Translations under genes and position numbers: made by a program
The notes under the pieces: model-generated
Databases searched by the model: none
What the model was told of the DNA's origin: nothing
What the model saw: only the letters and a program-made list of their open reading frames with translations
From: an uncultured Veillonellaceae bacterium
GTDB lineage: Bacteria; Bacillota; Negativicutes; Selenomonadales; Selenomonadaceae
Direction of reading: 5' to 3'
Assembly: GCA_902801565.1 (NCBI GenBank)
Contig: CADCIX010000008.1
Location: 25,615 to 89,614 of the forward strand
DNA: 64,000 nucleotides
Shown: positions 22,772 through 30,920 of the stretch, piece by piece
Numbering within the stretch: position 1 is the stretch's first letter
Layout: each line of letters starts with the position of its first letter

Positions 22772-24721
22772 ATGATCTTAAACCGAAAGTCCGTAGAACT
22801 CTTGTCACCTGCCGGTACCTGGGATGCCCTGGTGGCCGGTATTGAGGCGGGGGCCGATGCCGTCTATCTCGGTGGGAAGCATTTCAACATGCGCATGCAC
22901 GAGGGGAATTTCAACTTTGACAATGCCATGCTGGCCAAGGCCGTCGAGTACGCCCATGCCCATGATGTCCGTCTCTATGTCACCCTCAACAATCTCATCA
23001 GCGAGGAAGAGCTGCCTGCCTTGAAGGAATATCTTTCCTACCTGGATACCATCCAGCCGGATGCCTTGCTGGTGCAGGATTTTGCCGTGCTGGAGCTGGT
23101 CCATGAGATGGGGGTCTCCATTCCCATCCACAGCTCCGTCATGATGAACATCCACAATGAGCATGCCATCGAGAAGCTCAAGGAATACGGCATCACCCGT
23201 ATCGTCGTCGGAAGGGAAATGACCCTTTCCGAGCTCAGCCTGTTCCGCGAGCGCACGGGCATTGAGGTGGAGTACTTCATGCACGGGGACATGTGCTTTT
23301 CCGAGAGCGGGCAGTGCATCCATTCCGGCGTGGTCTTCGGGCAAAGCAGCAATCGCGGGCGCTGCCTCAAGCCCTGCCGCTGGTCCTTCAAACTCGTGGA
23401 TGAGGATACCAAGGACATTCTTGATGCGGATGGGCCCGGGGCTTACAAACTGGCAATCAAGGACATGTGCATGTACCGCAGCATTCCCCAGCTCATCCAG
23501 GCAGGGGTGTTTTCCTTCAAGATCGAGGGACGCATGCGCCCTGCGGAGTTCATCCGCCGCATCGTGACCACCTATCGCCATGCCATCGATGCCTATATCG
23601 CGGACCCTGCCGGCTATAAGACGAACGAGGAGGAATGGAAATCCCTCTATGACAATCGTGCGAGGGATTTTACCACCACCTTCGCTTTCGGGCAGCCCTC
23701 CAAAGATGCCATCGGCTTTACGGGAGAAAGGGAGCCGCGTTTCTTCAGCGATGCGGTGAAGGAAGCGGGTTTCCAGGATGAGATCCTGAAGCAGGAGCCC
23801 CCCATCCAAAAGGAATTCCCCAAGCATCCTGTTCTTTCCCTGCGGGTCAATTCCCCTGCAGCCGCCAGGTCCGCCATCGAAAATGGCGCAGATCGCGTTT
23901 ATGTGGGCGGTGAGGTGTTTCGTCCGCTGCGTCCCTGGACCTTGCAGGACTATAAAGAGATTCTTGCCTTTGCAAAGGAACGGGGGGCCAAGGTCATCAT
24001 CAACACGCCCCGCACCACCATGCGCAGGGAGTGCGGCGAGCTGGAACAGCTTTTCACGGCCCTGGGGGAGATTGCTCCCGATGGACTGATGGTCAGCAAT
24101 CTCGGCTCCCTGCATCTGGCGAAAAAGCTCACGAAGCTTCCTCTGCAGGCGGATATCTCCTTCAACCTCTTCAACCATTTCGCGGCGAAATTCCTGAAGG
24201 AGAACGGCCTTTCCATGGGAACAGCATCCCTGGAGCTTTCCTTTGGGCAGCTGCGGGAAATCGTGGAGAATTCCGAACTGCCCATTGAGGTCATCGTGCA
24301 CGGCTCCTATGAGTCCATGCTCTGCGACCACAACATCCCTGCCATGTCCCTGCCTCACTTCAACGAGCTGGACAATCCGGAAATCCTTGACAGGCACTAT
24401 GCCCTTCTGGACGGCGCCGATGAGGTTCATCCCATCCGCATTGACCAGTATGGGCGCAACCATATCTATTTTGCCAAGGATCTCTGTCTCTATCCCTACC
24501 TTGACAAATTCTGCGGCGTTGCCTCCTATCGCGTCGAGGCGCAGGACTATTCGCCGGAGCTCACCGGCCTTGTCACCCGTCTCTACCGCGAGCGGCTGGA
24601 TGGCCTTTCCGGCGGCAAGGCGGAATGCGATGATGAGCTTTTTGCTGCCGTGCAGGAGAAAAGCCCCCGCCAGTTCGGGATAGGCATCTACCGTTTCCGC
24701 CAGAGCAAAAATTCCATTTAA
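22772..24721 (+). CDS. U32 family peptidase / RlhA-like protein
   Basis: The 649-residue protein starts with E-L-L-S-P-A-G-T-W-D-A-L and G-A-D-A-V-Y-L-G-G, and carries the U32 signature around E-Y-F-M-H-G-D-M-C-F-S-E-S-G-Q-C and S-N-R-G-R-C-L-K-P-C-R-W with clustered Cys residues. A second half (370-640) repeats the barrel-like fold. Members include collagenase-like proteases and RlhA, which hydroxylates 23S rRNA with an Fe-S cluster; the conserved Cys pattern favours the latter type of chemistry. ATG at 22772 is preferred over the upstream frame start because GAAGGAG precedes it. The next gene begins 14 bp downstream, so an operon with the aminotransferase is likely. Confidence 0.85.
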   Translation: MILNRKSVELLSPAGTWDALVAGIEAGADAVYLGGKHFNMRMHEGNFNFDNAMLAKAVEYAHAHDVRLYVTLNNLISEEELPALKEYLSYLDTIQPDALLVQDFAVLELVHEMGVSIPIHSSVMMNIHNEHAIEKLKEYGITRIVVGREMTLSELSLFRERTGIEVEYFMHGDMCFSESGQCIHSGVVFGQSSNRGRCLKPCRWSFKLVDEDTKDILDADGPGAYKLAIKDMCMYRSIPQLIQAGVFSFKIEGRMRPAEFIRRIVTTYRHAIDAYIADPAGYKTNEEEWKSLYDNRARDFTTTFAFGQPSKDAIGFTGEREPRFFSDAVKEAGFQDEILKQEPPIQKEFPKHPVLSLRVNSPAAARSAIENGADRVYVGGEVFRPLRPWTLQDYKEILAFAKERGAKVIINTPRTTMRRECGELEQLFTALGEIAPDGLMVSNLGSLHLAKKLTKLPLQADISFNLFNHFAAKFLKENGLSMGTASLELSFGQLREIVENSELPIEVIVHGSYESMLCDHNIPAMSLPHFNELDNPEILDRHYALLDGADEVHPIRIDQYGRNHIYFAKDLCLYPYLDKFCGVASYRVEAQDYSPELTGLVTRLYRERLDGLSGGKAECDDELFAAVQEKSPRQFGIGIYRFRQSKNSI

Positions 24722-24734
24722 GGAGAGATGATTC

Positions 24735-26027
24735 ATGCCTGAATATATCGGCCCGGAAGCCATTCTGGAAAAAAAGAAGAAATACATCATGCCCTGCCTT
24801 GCCCATTTCTACAAGGAGCCGAGGCAGATGGTGCGTGGGGAGATGCAGTACCTCTACGACAGCGAGGGCAGGAAGTACCTGGACTGCTTTGCCGGCGTTT
24901 CCGTCATGAACTGCGGGCACTGCAACCCTGAGATCACCAAGAAGGTCTGCGAGCAGGTGACGAATCTGCAGCATGTGTGCAATATCTATCTTACGGAAAA
25001 CTTCGTGAACCTTGCCGAGCGGCTGGCAGAGGTTACCCCTGGTGACCTCCAGAAGACCTTCTTCTGCTCCACCGGTTCCGAGGCCAATGAAGGAGCCGCA
25101 TTGCTTGCCTCCATCTACACGGGAAGCAGCGAGTTCATCGCCCTCAGGAACGGTCTCCATGGGCGCACGAAGCTCGGCATGAGCCTCACGGGCATTCAGA
25201 TGTGGAGGACGGACCCGAATCCCGTGGGCGGCATCAATTTTGCCCCCAATCCCTATTGCTACCGTTGTCCTCTGGGCAAGAAGCATCCTGAATGCGGCCT
25301 TGCCTGTGCCGATATGGTGGAGGACCTCATCAAGACGGCAACCTCCGGTCATCCGGCGGCACTCATTGCGGAGCCCATCCAGGGAAATGCCGGCATCGTG
25401 ACGCCTCCCAAGGGCTACTTCAAGCGCGTGAAGGAAATTCTTGAGAAATACAATGTACTTCTCATCATCGATGAGGTGCAGACCGGCTTTGCCCGCTCCG
25501 GCAGGATGTTTGCCATTGAGAACTTCGATGTTGTGCCGGACATCATGAGTGTTGCCAAGGCCCTGGGCAATGGCGCGCCCATCAGTGCCTTCATCTCCAC
25601 GGCAAAGATTGCCGATACCTATACGAAGCCCGGCGCTTCCACCCTGGGTGGCAACCCCGTTTCCAGCACGGCGGGCCTTGCAGTCCTCGACTACATTGAG
25701 AAGCACGACCTCATGGGGAATGCGCAGAAGCGCGGGCAGCAGCTCAGAAACGGATTGCTGGAACTGCAGAAGAAATACCCTGTCATCGGCGATGTGCGCG
25801 GACTGGGGCTCATGGTGGGTGCAGAGTTCATCCATCCGGAGGACAAGAGCCCGAATCCGGACCTGCTGGACAAGGTATTGGAGACCATGAAGGACGATGG
25901 CTTCATCATCGGCAAGAACGGTGTCGCCCGCAATGTCATGGCATTCCAGCCACCTCTTGTCATCACGGAGCAGAACATAAACGACGTGCTCAATGCACTC
26001 GATCTCGTACTGGAAAAGACCAAATAA
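24735..26027 (+). CDS. Class III PLP-dependent aminotransferase (AGXT2/acetylornithine-type)
   Basis: The 430-residue protein is a full-length class III aminotransferase: Y-L-D-C-F-A-G-V near 45, S-T-G-S-E-A-N-E-G-A near 115, L-L-I-I-D-E-V-Q-T-G-F-A-R-S-G near 240 and S-V-A-K-A-L-G-N-G-A-P with the PLP-binding Lys at about 273. The overall wording (A-P-N-P-Y-C-Y-R-C-P, G-Y-F-K) is closest to alanine-glyoxylate aminotransferase 2-like and omega-amino-acid aminotransferases; the true amino donor is uncertain. It is 14 bp downstream of the U32 gene with AAGGAGAGATG as ribosome binding site. A terminator follows. Confidence 0.85.
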   Translation: MPEYIGPEAILEKKKKYIMPCLAHFYKEPRQMVRGEMQYLYDSEGRKYLDCFAGVSVMNCGHCNPEITKKVCEQVTNLQHVCNIYLTENFVNLAERLAEVTPGDLQKTFFCSTGSEANEGAALLASIYTGSSEFIALRNGLHGRTKLGMSLTGIQMWRTDPNPVGGINFAPNPYCYRCPLGKKHPECGLACADMVEDLIKTATSGHPAALIAEPIQGNAGIVTPPKGYFKRVKEILEKYNVLLIIDEVQTGFARSGRMFAIENFDVVPDIMSVAKALGNGAPISAFISTAKIADTYTKPGASTLGGNPVSSTAGLAVLDYIEKHDLMGNAQKRGQQLRNGLLELQKKYPVIGDVRGLGLMVGAEFIHPEDKSPNPDLLDKVLETMKDDGFIIGKNGVARNVMAFQPPLVITEQNINDVLNALDLVLEKTK

Positions 26028-26040
26028 CGAAAGACATGAA

Positions 26041-26076
26041 AAACGGCAGTGCCTTTGATATGAGGCACTGCCGTTT
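26041..26076 (-). terminator. Terminator between convergent genes
   Basis: AAACGGCAGTGCCT (26041-26054) pairs with AGGCACTGCCGTTT (26063-26076). On the minus strand the stem runs into TTTTTC, so it mainly ends the gene that stops at 26079; it may also stop plus-strand transcripts. Confidence 0.8.
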
Positions 26077-26078
26077 GA

Positions 26079-27614
26079 TTATGTTTGCACGAAAAGGGAT
26101 TGGACGAATCCTTCTTCTGTCATGTAGCGTGGGTCGAAGGGGATGCATCCCGTCGCCTCCTGAACAGTTGGAGCCATGTGGAACACGTCCTCCTGGTTCG
26201 ACCCCAGGAGCTCAAGGCTGCCCTTGACGCTCAGGAGATCCATGCCGTTGATCTTGCAGAACATCAGTATGACTGCCGTGAGGACGGAGGCCCGTCGTTT
26301 CAGGGTATCGGAAAGGGTGGAGCGTGTCAGGAAATCCTCATAGAACTTGATGAGCATCTGGACAGCATGGACGCTGAAACCGAGTTTCCTTGCCGCATCC
26401 CCCAGCCGCTTCTCCGACGCGGCATATTTCTCGTGAAGCCCCTCTGCCTGTACGATGGGGGCGGGATAGTCCTTCATGGGGACGACCTTGAGCTGGGCAA
26501 AATCGGTGAGGATATGGATGGTATGGCGGACCGCCGCCGCCTGTCGGGCAAAGAACATCTCCAGTGTGGCATCCGGCCTTTGGTACTTGAAAAGCTCCAG
26601 CTGCCTGAGTATCTCATCCTTTATGCGGTTCCGCAGGCGGCTGCTGGCAGGGACGGTTGTGATATAGTTGAGTAGCATGACGCCGCGGGCATGGATATGC
26701 CCGTAAAGGATCACGCGCTTGTAATCCGGAATGAAGGAATCCGGTGCGGGAAGCTCGATGACCTCGTCGGTAAACATGTCCCGGCAGGTGATGTACTCCC
26801 CATCCATGTCTTCGATGTAGAAGACCGTGAACCGTGCCTTTAGCAGATCCCGCACGATGGCTTTCTCTGTGGGGTCGAGATTTCCCTTCTCATGGGCATA
26901 GAAATATTGCAATGGTGTGTCGTCGGTCTGCAATAGATGATAGTCAAAGAGGAAGTAGTCCCAGAAGCTGAACCAGAAGGAATCCTGTGCCTCCTTGTCC
27001 TGTTCGTCGGGATGTTCATAATTCGGCCCGCCAAAAAGGGCCACGGCCCGGGTAAGGTCCATGAGGAAGCCGGTCTGGTGGAAATACTCCCCGATATCCT
27101 GCAAGAGCTTGTCGAGGATATCATTGAGCTTGTCCATGTCCTCCGGCGTGATCTCTTCCAGATGTTCCAGGGCGCTGTAGAACTCTCCTGCCGGATGCCT
27201 TTCGGGAAGGAGGAACTGGCCGTTCTCGTAAAAGGAGTCCTTTGCCTCCTGAAGCTGCTCCTGCAGTTCTGCATACTTGATGCGCTGCAGATACTTGTAA
27301 AAATCCTCAAAAACATCCAGGATGCCGGTGACAGCCTGCTCGTCGAGGGTATCGGTTCCCCGCTCTTCTGCAATCCGATAGGCAATTTCCTGATAATCAC
27401 TGGGAATCAGTGTCTCCAGGGCATACAGTTTCGTCTCCATCACATAGAGCAGGGCGATTCGCAGGATATCCCACAATCCCTTCAGGTCGTTATCCTCAGA
27501 GCCATGCCATGCGTTCTTGCGCAGGTACCGCTCCACGATATCCATGGGCAGGACATGTTCTGCGTCCATATATTCGTTATAGAATTTCTCAACTTGTCCG
27601 TATACATTGACCAT
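26079..27614 (-). CDS. Conserved hypothetical soluble protein (511 aa)
   Basis: I do not recognise the family. The protein is acidic, largely helical, with no signal peptide or transmembrane helix. A central part (about 265-320) is beta-rich and contains F-T-V-F-Y-I-E-D-M-D-G-E-Y-I-T-C-R-D and Y-K-R-V-I-L-Y-G-H-I-H-A-R-G, and the C-terminal 150 residues are helical. It resembles large uncharacterised proteins whose genes stand alone in Negativicutes; the resemblance is an impression, not a match. It has its own terminator and no operon partner. Confidence 0.6.
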   Translation of the reverse strand: MVNVYGQVEKFYNEYMDAEHVLPMDIVERYLRKNAWHGSEDNDLKGLWDILRIALLYVMETKLYALETLIPSDYQEIAYRIAEERGTDTLDEQAVTGILDVFEDFYKYLQRIKYAELQEQLQEAKDSFYENGQFLLPERHPAGEFYSALEHLEEITPEDMDKLNDILDKLLQDIGEYFHQTGFLMDLTRAVALFGGPNYEHPDEQDKEAQDSFWFSFWDYFLFDYHLLQTDDTPLQYFYAHEKGNLDPTEKAIVRDLLKARFTVFYIEDMDGEYITCRDMFTDEVIELPAPDSFIPDYKRVILYGHIHARGVMLLNYITTVPASSRLRNRIKDEILRQLELFKYQRPDATLEMFFARQAAAVRHTIHILTDFAQLKVVPMKDYPAPIVQAEGLHEKYAASEKRLGDAARKLGFSVHAVQMLIKFYEDFLTRSTLSDTLKRRASVLTAVILMFCKINGMDLLSVKGSLELLGSNQEDVFHMAPTVQEATGCIPFDPRYMTEEGFVQSLFVQT

Positions 27615-27728
27615 AAAACCACATGCCTTCTACCTGTCCCATGAGTCCAGGATTGCTGCAGGGACACACATTCTCGTTGTTCGCGCCTTTGGCGCGCTCT
27701 TTCCAAGCCTTCCCATTATAACGCATTG

Positions 27729-27858
27729 TTCAAATTTTGCCAACGGCAAAATCTTCCAATTGACGTTTCGACGAGGCAGATGCCTCGTCATAACGCATTG
27801 CGACGCGAAGCTAGCCCCCGGAGGGGGTTCAAATTTTGCCAACGGCAAAATCTTCCAA
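27729..27858. repeat. Two 31-bp direct repeats with a GCC-ACGGC palindrome
   Basis: The same 31-nt sequence, centred on ATTTTGCCAACGGCAAAAT, occurs at 27729-27759 and 27828-27858 (99-bp period). Between them lie two more small hairpins (ACGAGGCAGATGCCTCGT near 27770 and a CCCCCGGAGGGGG near 27815). A related palindrome, TTTGCCTACGGCAAA, is the core of the inverted repeat at 34071-34117. This 246-bp spacer holds no gene and looks like REP-type extragenic sequence. Confidence 0.65.
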
Positions 27859-27860
27859 GC

Positions 27861-28883
27861 TTATGATGCACTGCCTTTGGCGGTCTTGTCAGAAGCAGGA
27901 CCCGGTATCTGCTGCCCAAGATGCGGGTCATTGAGGATGCTGTCAAGGGATGTGTTCCAGCGGAACACCCCATAACGGTGTATCGTGTAGAATGTGTCAG
28001 GTATGCTGCTGTCCATGTTGGCCGTAAAAGCAATCTCATAGTTCTTCGCCGCTTGCTGCAGCGTGAGCTTCGATTGGAACCCGCAAGGATATGCAATGCT
28101 TTCGACCTTGATTCCATAGTCGTGCTGGAGGACATACTTGGAGTCGTTCATCTCCGCCTTTATCCGGTTGTTCGAGAGTTTGTCCAACTGCTTATGGGTT
28201 ACCGTATGGGAGCCAAAGCACATCCCATAGGCAGCCATTTCCTTGAGCTGGTTCACATTCATGCGGTTTGGTTTGCCTATGAAATCAGTGGGAAGGAAGA
28301 ATGTTGCCTTTATGTTCTCTTCCTGAATGATCGGGAAGGCATTGGTGTAGTTGTCCTCATACCCGTCATCGAAGCTGAGGAAAACGGATTTCGCGGGCTG
28401 TCTCATCTTTCCATGCTTGATGGCAATGATGTCATTGCTGTCGAGGAACCAGAACCCTTGGCTCTTGAGTTCCCTGACAATTGCACGGAAATTGCTGCAG
28501 GACACAGCCATGTCGTCTTTGGGCCTGTCGTCCCTGATTTCATGGAAGCACAGGGCAATGAACAGCGGAGCCTCCCGCCCTTTCTTTGCTTGGCTGGGGT
28601 TTATCCAAATCCTGTCTTTCCCCGTCCGGATGCTTTTCTGAAAGGGGTCCTTTTCTGCAGTGGCCGTATCGTTTCCCTGCGCAGCCCCATTCGCAACCGT
28701 CTCGCCGGTTTGCTCCTCTATGGCCGCAATATTTGCAGGAAGGCGATCTGCGGCCTCCGCCTCGGCCCATGTGCCCATGGAAACCGTAGCCATCAGGGCA
28801 ATGACAATATTGGCAATCTTCTTTCTTCTGGCGGTATGCTTGATCTTTCTGAGGGAGGCTTTTCCGGTAATTGAAACAGGCAC
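27861..28883 (-). CDS. Polysaccharide deacetylase (NodB/CE4), secreted or membrane-anchored
   Basis: The 340-residue product has a basic N-terminus followed by a hydrophobic segment (about 25-45, signal peptide or anchor), a linker and a NodB domain: S-F-D-D-G-Y-E-D (catalytic/metal Asp pair), S-H-T-V-T-H (metal His) and A-Y-P-C-G. CE4 enzymes remove N-acetyl groups from peptidoglycan or poly-N-acetylglucosamine. The GTG at 28883 is chosen because AAGAAGGAAG lies just before it, whereas the upstream open frame to 29000 has no site and lacks a signal sequence. C-terminal deacetylase features are complete. It is a single gene next to a repeat-rich spacer. Confidence 0.8.
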   Translation of the reverse strand: MPVSITGKASLRKIKHTARRKKIANIVIALMATVSMGTWAEAEAADRLPANIAAIEEQTGETVANGAAQGNDTATAEKDPFQKSIRTGKDRIWINPSQAKKGREAPLFIALCFHEIRDDRPKDDMAVSCSNFRAIVRELKSQGFWFLDSNDIIAIKHGKMRQPAKSVFLSFDDGYEDNYTNAFPIIQEENIKATFFLPTDFIGKPNRMNVNQLKEMAAYGMCFGSHTVTHKQLDKLSNNRIKAEMNDSKYVLQHDYGIKVESIAYPCGFQSKLTLQQAAKNYEIAFTANMDSSIPDTFYTIHRYGVFRWNTSLDSILNDPHLGQQIPGPASDKTAKGSAS

Positions 28884-29054
28884 GATGAATCTTCCTTCTT
28901 TCCTCTTATTTGTCTCTCTGGATGAACAGGGCGTTTTGAAAAACTCCGCCAGCAGTGCTGGGGTGTGGATTTGTTGAAAAAAGCAAGGGAAATGCAACAT
29001 GAGCCCATTATAACATATATTTTAGAAGAAAATCGAATTTATGTGCAGCTGCTT

Positions 29055-29123
29055 TTCAGGGACAGGACCACCATCACAGTGGCCCATCGCCTGGCTACCG
29101 TGAAGAATGCGGACAGGATTTCA
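29055..29123 (+). pseudogene. ABC transporter ATPase 3' scrap
   Basis: The frame reads D-R-T-T-I-T-V-A-H-R-L-A-T-V-K-N-A-D-R-I, the H-loop region at the end of an exporter-type ABC ATPase. Nothing upstream continues it, and it runs straight into an antitoxin-like sequence. It is a relic of a deleted gene. Confidence 0.65.
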
Positions 29124-29310
29124 GAGTGGGAACAGTCAGGCAATCCGTATTCCAAAAGAACTGCAGACAACACAGAAGGAATTCGTCATCCGCAAATATG
29201 GGAAGTGCCTTTTCTTGCTGCCTCCGGATGATCCTTGGGCGTTGTTGCGCCAATGTCTGGGACAGGCAGGGGAAGCTGCCGTATTCGAACGCGAACAGCC
29301 GATGTTGTAA
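29107..29310 (+). pseudogene. VapB/AbrB-type antitoxin fragment (toxin missing)
   Basis: The 67-residue frame contains F-Q-S-G-N-S-Q-A-I-R-I-P-K-E-L, the swapped-hairpin DNA-binding motif of VapB/MazE-type antitoxins, then a short linker and a C-terminal toxin-binding-like tail. The first codons come from the ABC scrap, so the native start is lost. No PIN-domain toxin gene follows. I regard it as an orphan or dead antitoxin. Confidence 0.55.
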
Positions 29311-29357
29311 GAACATTGAACGATGAACCTGTGAAAGATTCATGGAGGGATGCATGA

Positions 29358-29483
29358 ATGTCCTATCACATCACGGTATTGATAGAAAACACGGTATTGC
29401 CGGGGCAATCGCTCTTGGCGGAGCACGGGCTTTCCTTTTTTGTTGAACTGCCGGACATCAGGTATCTGCAGGATCGAGGATAG
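29358..29483 (+). pseudogene. MBL-fold metallohydrolase N-terminal fragment (41 codons)
   Basis: The short frame reads I-T-V-L-I-E-N-T and L-L-A-E-H-G-L-S-F-F-V-E, the N-terminus of the metallo-beta-lactamase-fold family related to 7,8-dihydropterin-6-methyl-phosphate synthases, and stops before the H-x-H-x-D-H motif. GGAGGG precedes its ATG. It is a truncated gene. Confidence 0.5.
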
Positions 29484-29493
29484 AAGGAAATTA

Positions 29494-29537
29494 AAAAACT
29501 GCCACTAAGACGCGGTAACGTCCTGGTGGCAGTTGCT
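29494..29537 (-). terminator. Terminator of the rubrerythrin gene
   Basis: AACTGCCAC (from about 29502) and GTGGCAGTT form a stem with additional GACG/CGTC pairing; on the minus strand it is followed by TTTTTTAATTTCC, a clear U-tract. Confidence 0.8.
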
Positions 29538-29553
29538 TATAACCTATGGAAGA

Positions 29554-30099
29554 TTATTTGCCGAAATAGCGGTCATGGAGACCCTTGAAGCCGCAGCCGT
29601 GGCGAGCCTCGTCCTTCGCCATCTCATGGACTGTGTCGTGGACGGCATCGAGGTTGAGCTGCTTGGCGAGAACGGCCAGTTCCTTCTTGCCAGCGCAGGC
29701 GCCGTGCTCGGCATCGATGCGCATCTCGAGGTTCTTCTTCGTGCTGTCCGTGAGGACCTCGCCCAGGAGTTCCGCGAATTTTGCAGCGTGCTCTGCTTCC
29801 TCAAACGCATAGCGCTTGAAGGCCTCGGAGATTTCCGGATAGCCTTCGCGGTCTGCCTGGCGGCTCATGGCCAGGTACATGCCGACCTCGGTGCATTCGC
29901 CCGTGAAGTTCATGCGAAGCCCGTCGATGATGCGCTGGTCAACATCCTTGGCCACACCGATGCGGTGCTCGTCAGCGAAGACGAGGTCGCCGGTCTGTTC
30001 CTGGAACTTGGAGGCAGGAGCCTTGCAGATGGGGCACTGATCGGGTGCCTGTTCGCCTTCGAAAACATAGCCACAGACGGTGCAAACGAATTTTTTCAT
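29554..30099 (-). CDS. Rubrerythrin with N-terminal rubredoxin domain
   Basis: The 181-residue protein begins [12 protein letters not shown] and has C-P-I-C at about 33-36, a rubredoxin Fe(SCys)4 domain (1-45), followed by a ferritin-like di-iron domain with E-x-x-H ligands (E-E-A-E-H-A-A, D-E-A-R-H-G). In ordinary rubrerythrin the rubredoxin domain is C-terminal; the reversed order is the variant seen in many anaerobes. It reduces hydrogen peroxide using NADH-derived electrons and protects the anaerobe from oxygen. The ATG at 30099 is chosen because the rubredoxin domain starts there. A TATAAT box on the minus strand (30178-30183) supplies a likely promoter. Confidence 0.9.
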   Translation of the reverse strand: MKKFVCTVCGYVFEGEQAPDQCPICKAPASKFQEQTGDLVFADEHRIGVAKDVDQRIIDGLRMNFTGECTEVGMYLAMSRQADREGYPEISEAFKRYAFEEAEHAAKFAELLGEVLTDSTKKNLEMRIDAEHGACAGKKELAVLAKQLNLDAVHDTVHEMAKDEARHGCGFKGLHDRYFGK

Positions 30100-30287
30100 A
30101 GTCAAAACCCTCCTAAAATATAGTGGTATAACGATACATCCCGTCCCGTTTGAGGACGGAAAAACTTGCATGTGTCTATTATATAGGATTTTTCATAAAA
30201 TTGAAATACCTAAAATCACTAAAATCATATATTTTTCGAAATCCTTTCATTTTGTGCTTTGTTTTGTTGTCCTGAGAGGTTTTTCTC

Positions 30288-30316
30288 TTGGCAAAATTCG
30301 GATAATGAGGTATAAT
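30288..30316 (+). promoter_or_regulatory. Sigma-70 promoter of the 30399 gene
   Basis: TTGGCA (30288-30293) and TATAAT (30311-30316) are 17 bp apart. The 299-bp divergent spacer 30100-30398 otherwise contains only the minus-strand -10 box of the rubrerythrin gene and AT-rich sequence. Confidence 0.65.
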
Positions 30317-30398
30317 GAAAGCAAGTATAAGTAGTTTTGTTTCCCATTCTTTCTAAGGATAGAGAGCAAGAGGCATGCAAGGAAAGTGGTGAGGCATC

Positions 30399-30851
30399 AT
30401 GGCAATCTCGGGTATTTCGGGAGGAGCGAATTGGGGAACTAGCGCATTTCAGAGAGCAAATCGGGAAATCATACAGTATGGGCAGCGGTGGGCAGCAGAC
30501 ATTTCCCGCCAGGACAATTCCTATGCGAATGTCTCGAATTTCGGCAATGAGACGCATATCGGCTCAAGCCGTTTTGCGAGGGGCAATGACAGGATCTACA
30601 ACGATGGCACCCATCTGACGGGGAAGATTGCCTCCATAGGGAGTTCCTATTCGGAAGTGTCGAAGCTGGGAAAAGGGGAGTTTTCCCATGTTACGCGGCA
30701 GATTTTTTCCGATGGCAGCGGCGGCATGAAAAAAGGTGCCGATGGTATCCGCGCTTATGTGGATACCTTGAACTACAGGAGCCAGAATGGGAGCAGCCAG
30801 TTCCAGAAGGCCAATGAATTCGTCAGTCTGCGCTATCTGCAGGATGCCTGA
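30399..30851 (+). CDS. Hypothetical Gly/Ser/Asn-rich protein (150 aa)
   Basis: No family is recognised. The product lacks a signal peptide and transmembrane helix. It is rich in Gly, Ser, Asn and aromatic residues and has loosely repeated S-x-F-x-x-G/A-N and G-S-S-Y/R units (for example around 48-58, 62-72 and 85-93), suggesting a repetitive fold. AAGGAAAGTGGTGAGG precedes the ATG. It has its own promoter and precedes the M18 peptidase gene by 69 bp. Confidence 0.6.
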   Translation: MAISGISGGANWGTSAFQRANREIIQYGQRWAADISRQDNSYANVSNFGNETHIGSSRFARGNDRIYNDGTHLTGKIASIGSSYSEVSKLGKGEFSHVTRQIFSDGSGGMKKGADGIRAYVDTLNYRSQNGSSQFQKANEFVSLRYLQDA

Positions 30852-30920
30852 CGATGGTACACGATCTCCCTGCTGTGTGAATCATGGCAGGGATTTTTAT
30901 TTTGGGGAAGGAGGAGGATC

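Noticed and set aside
29107..29483. Complete toxin-antitoxin pair
   Set aside because: Only the antitoxin-like part is present; the following short frame is an MBL-fold fragment, not a PIN toxin.
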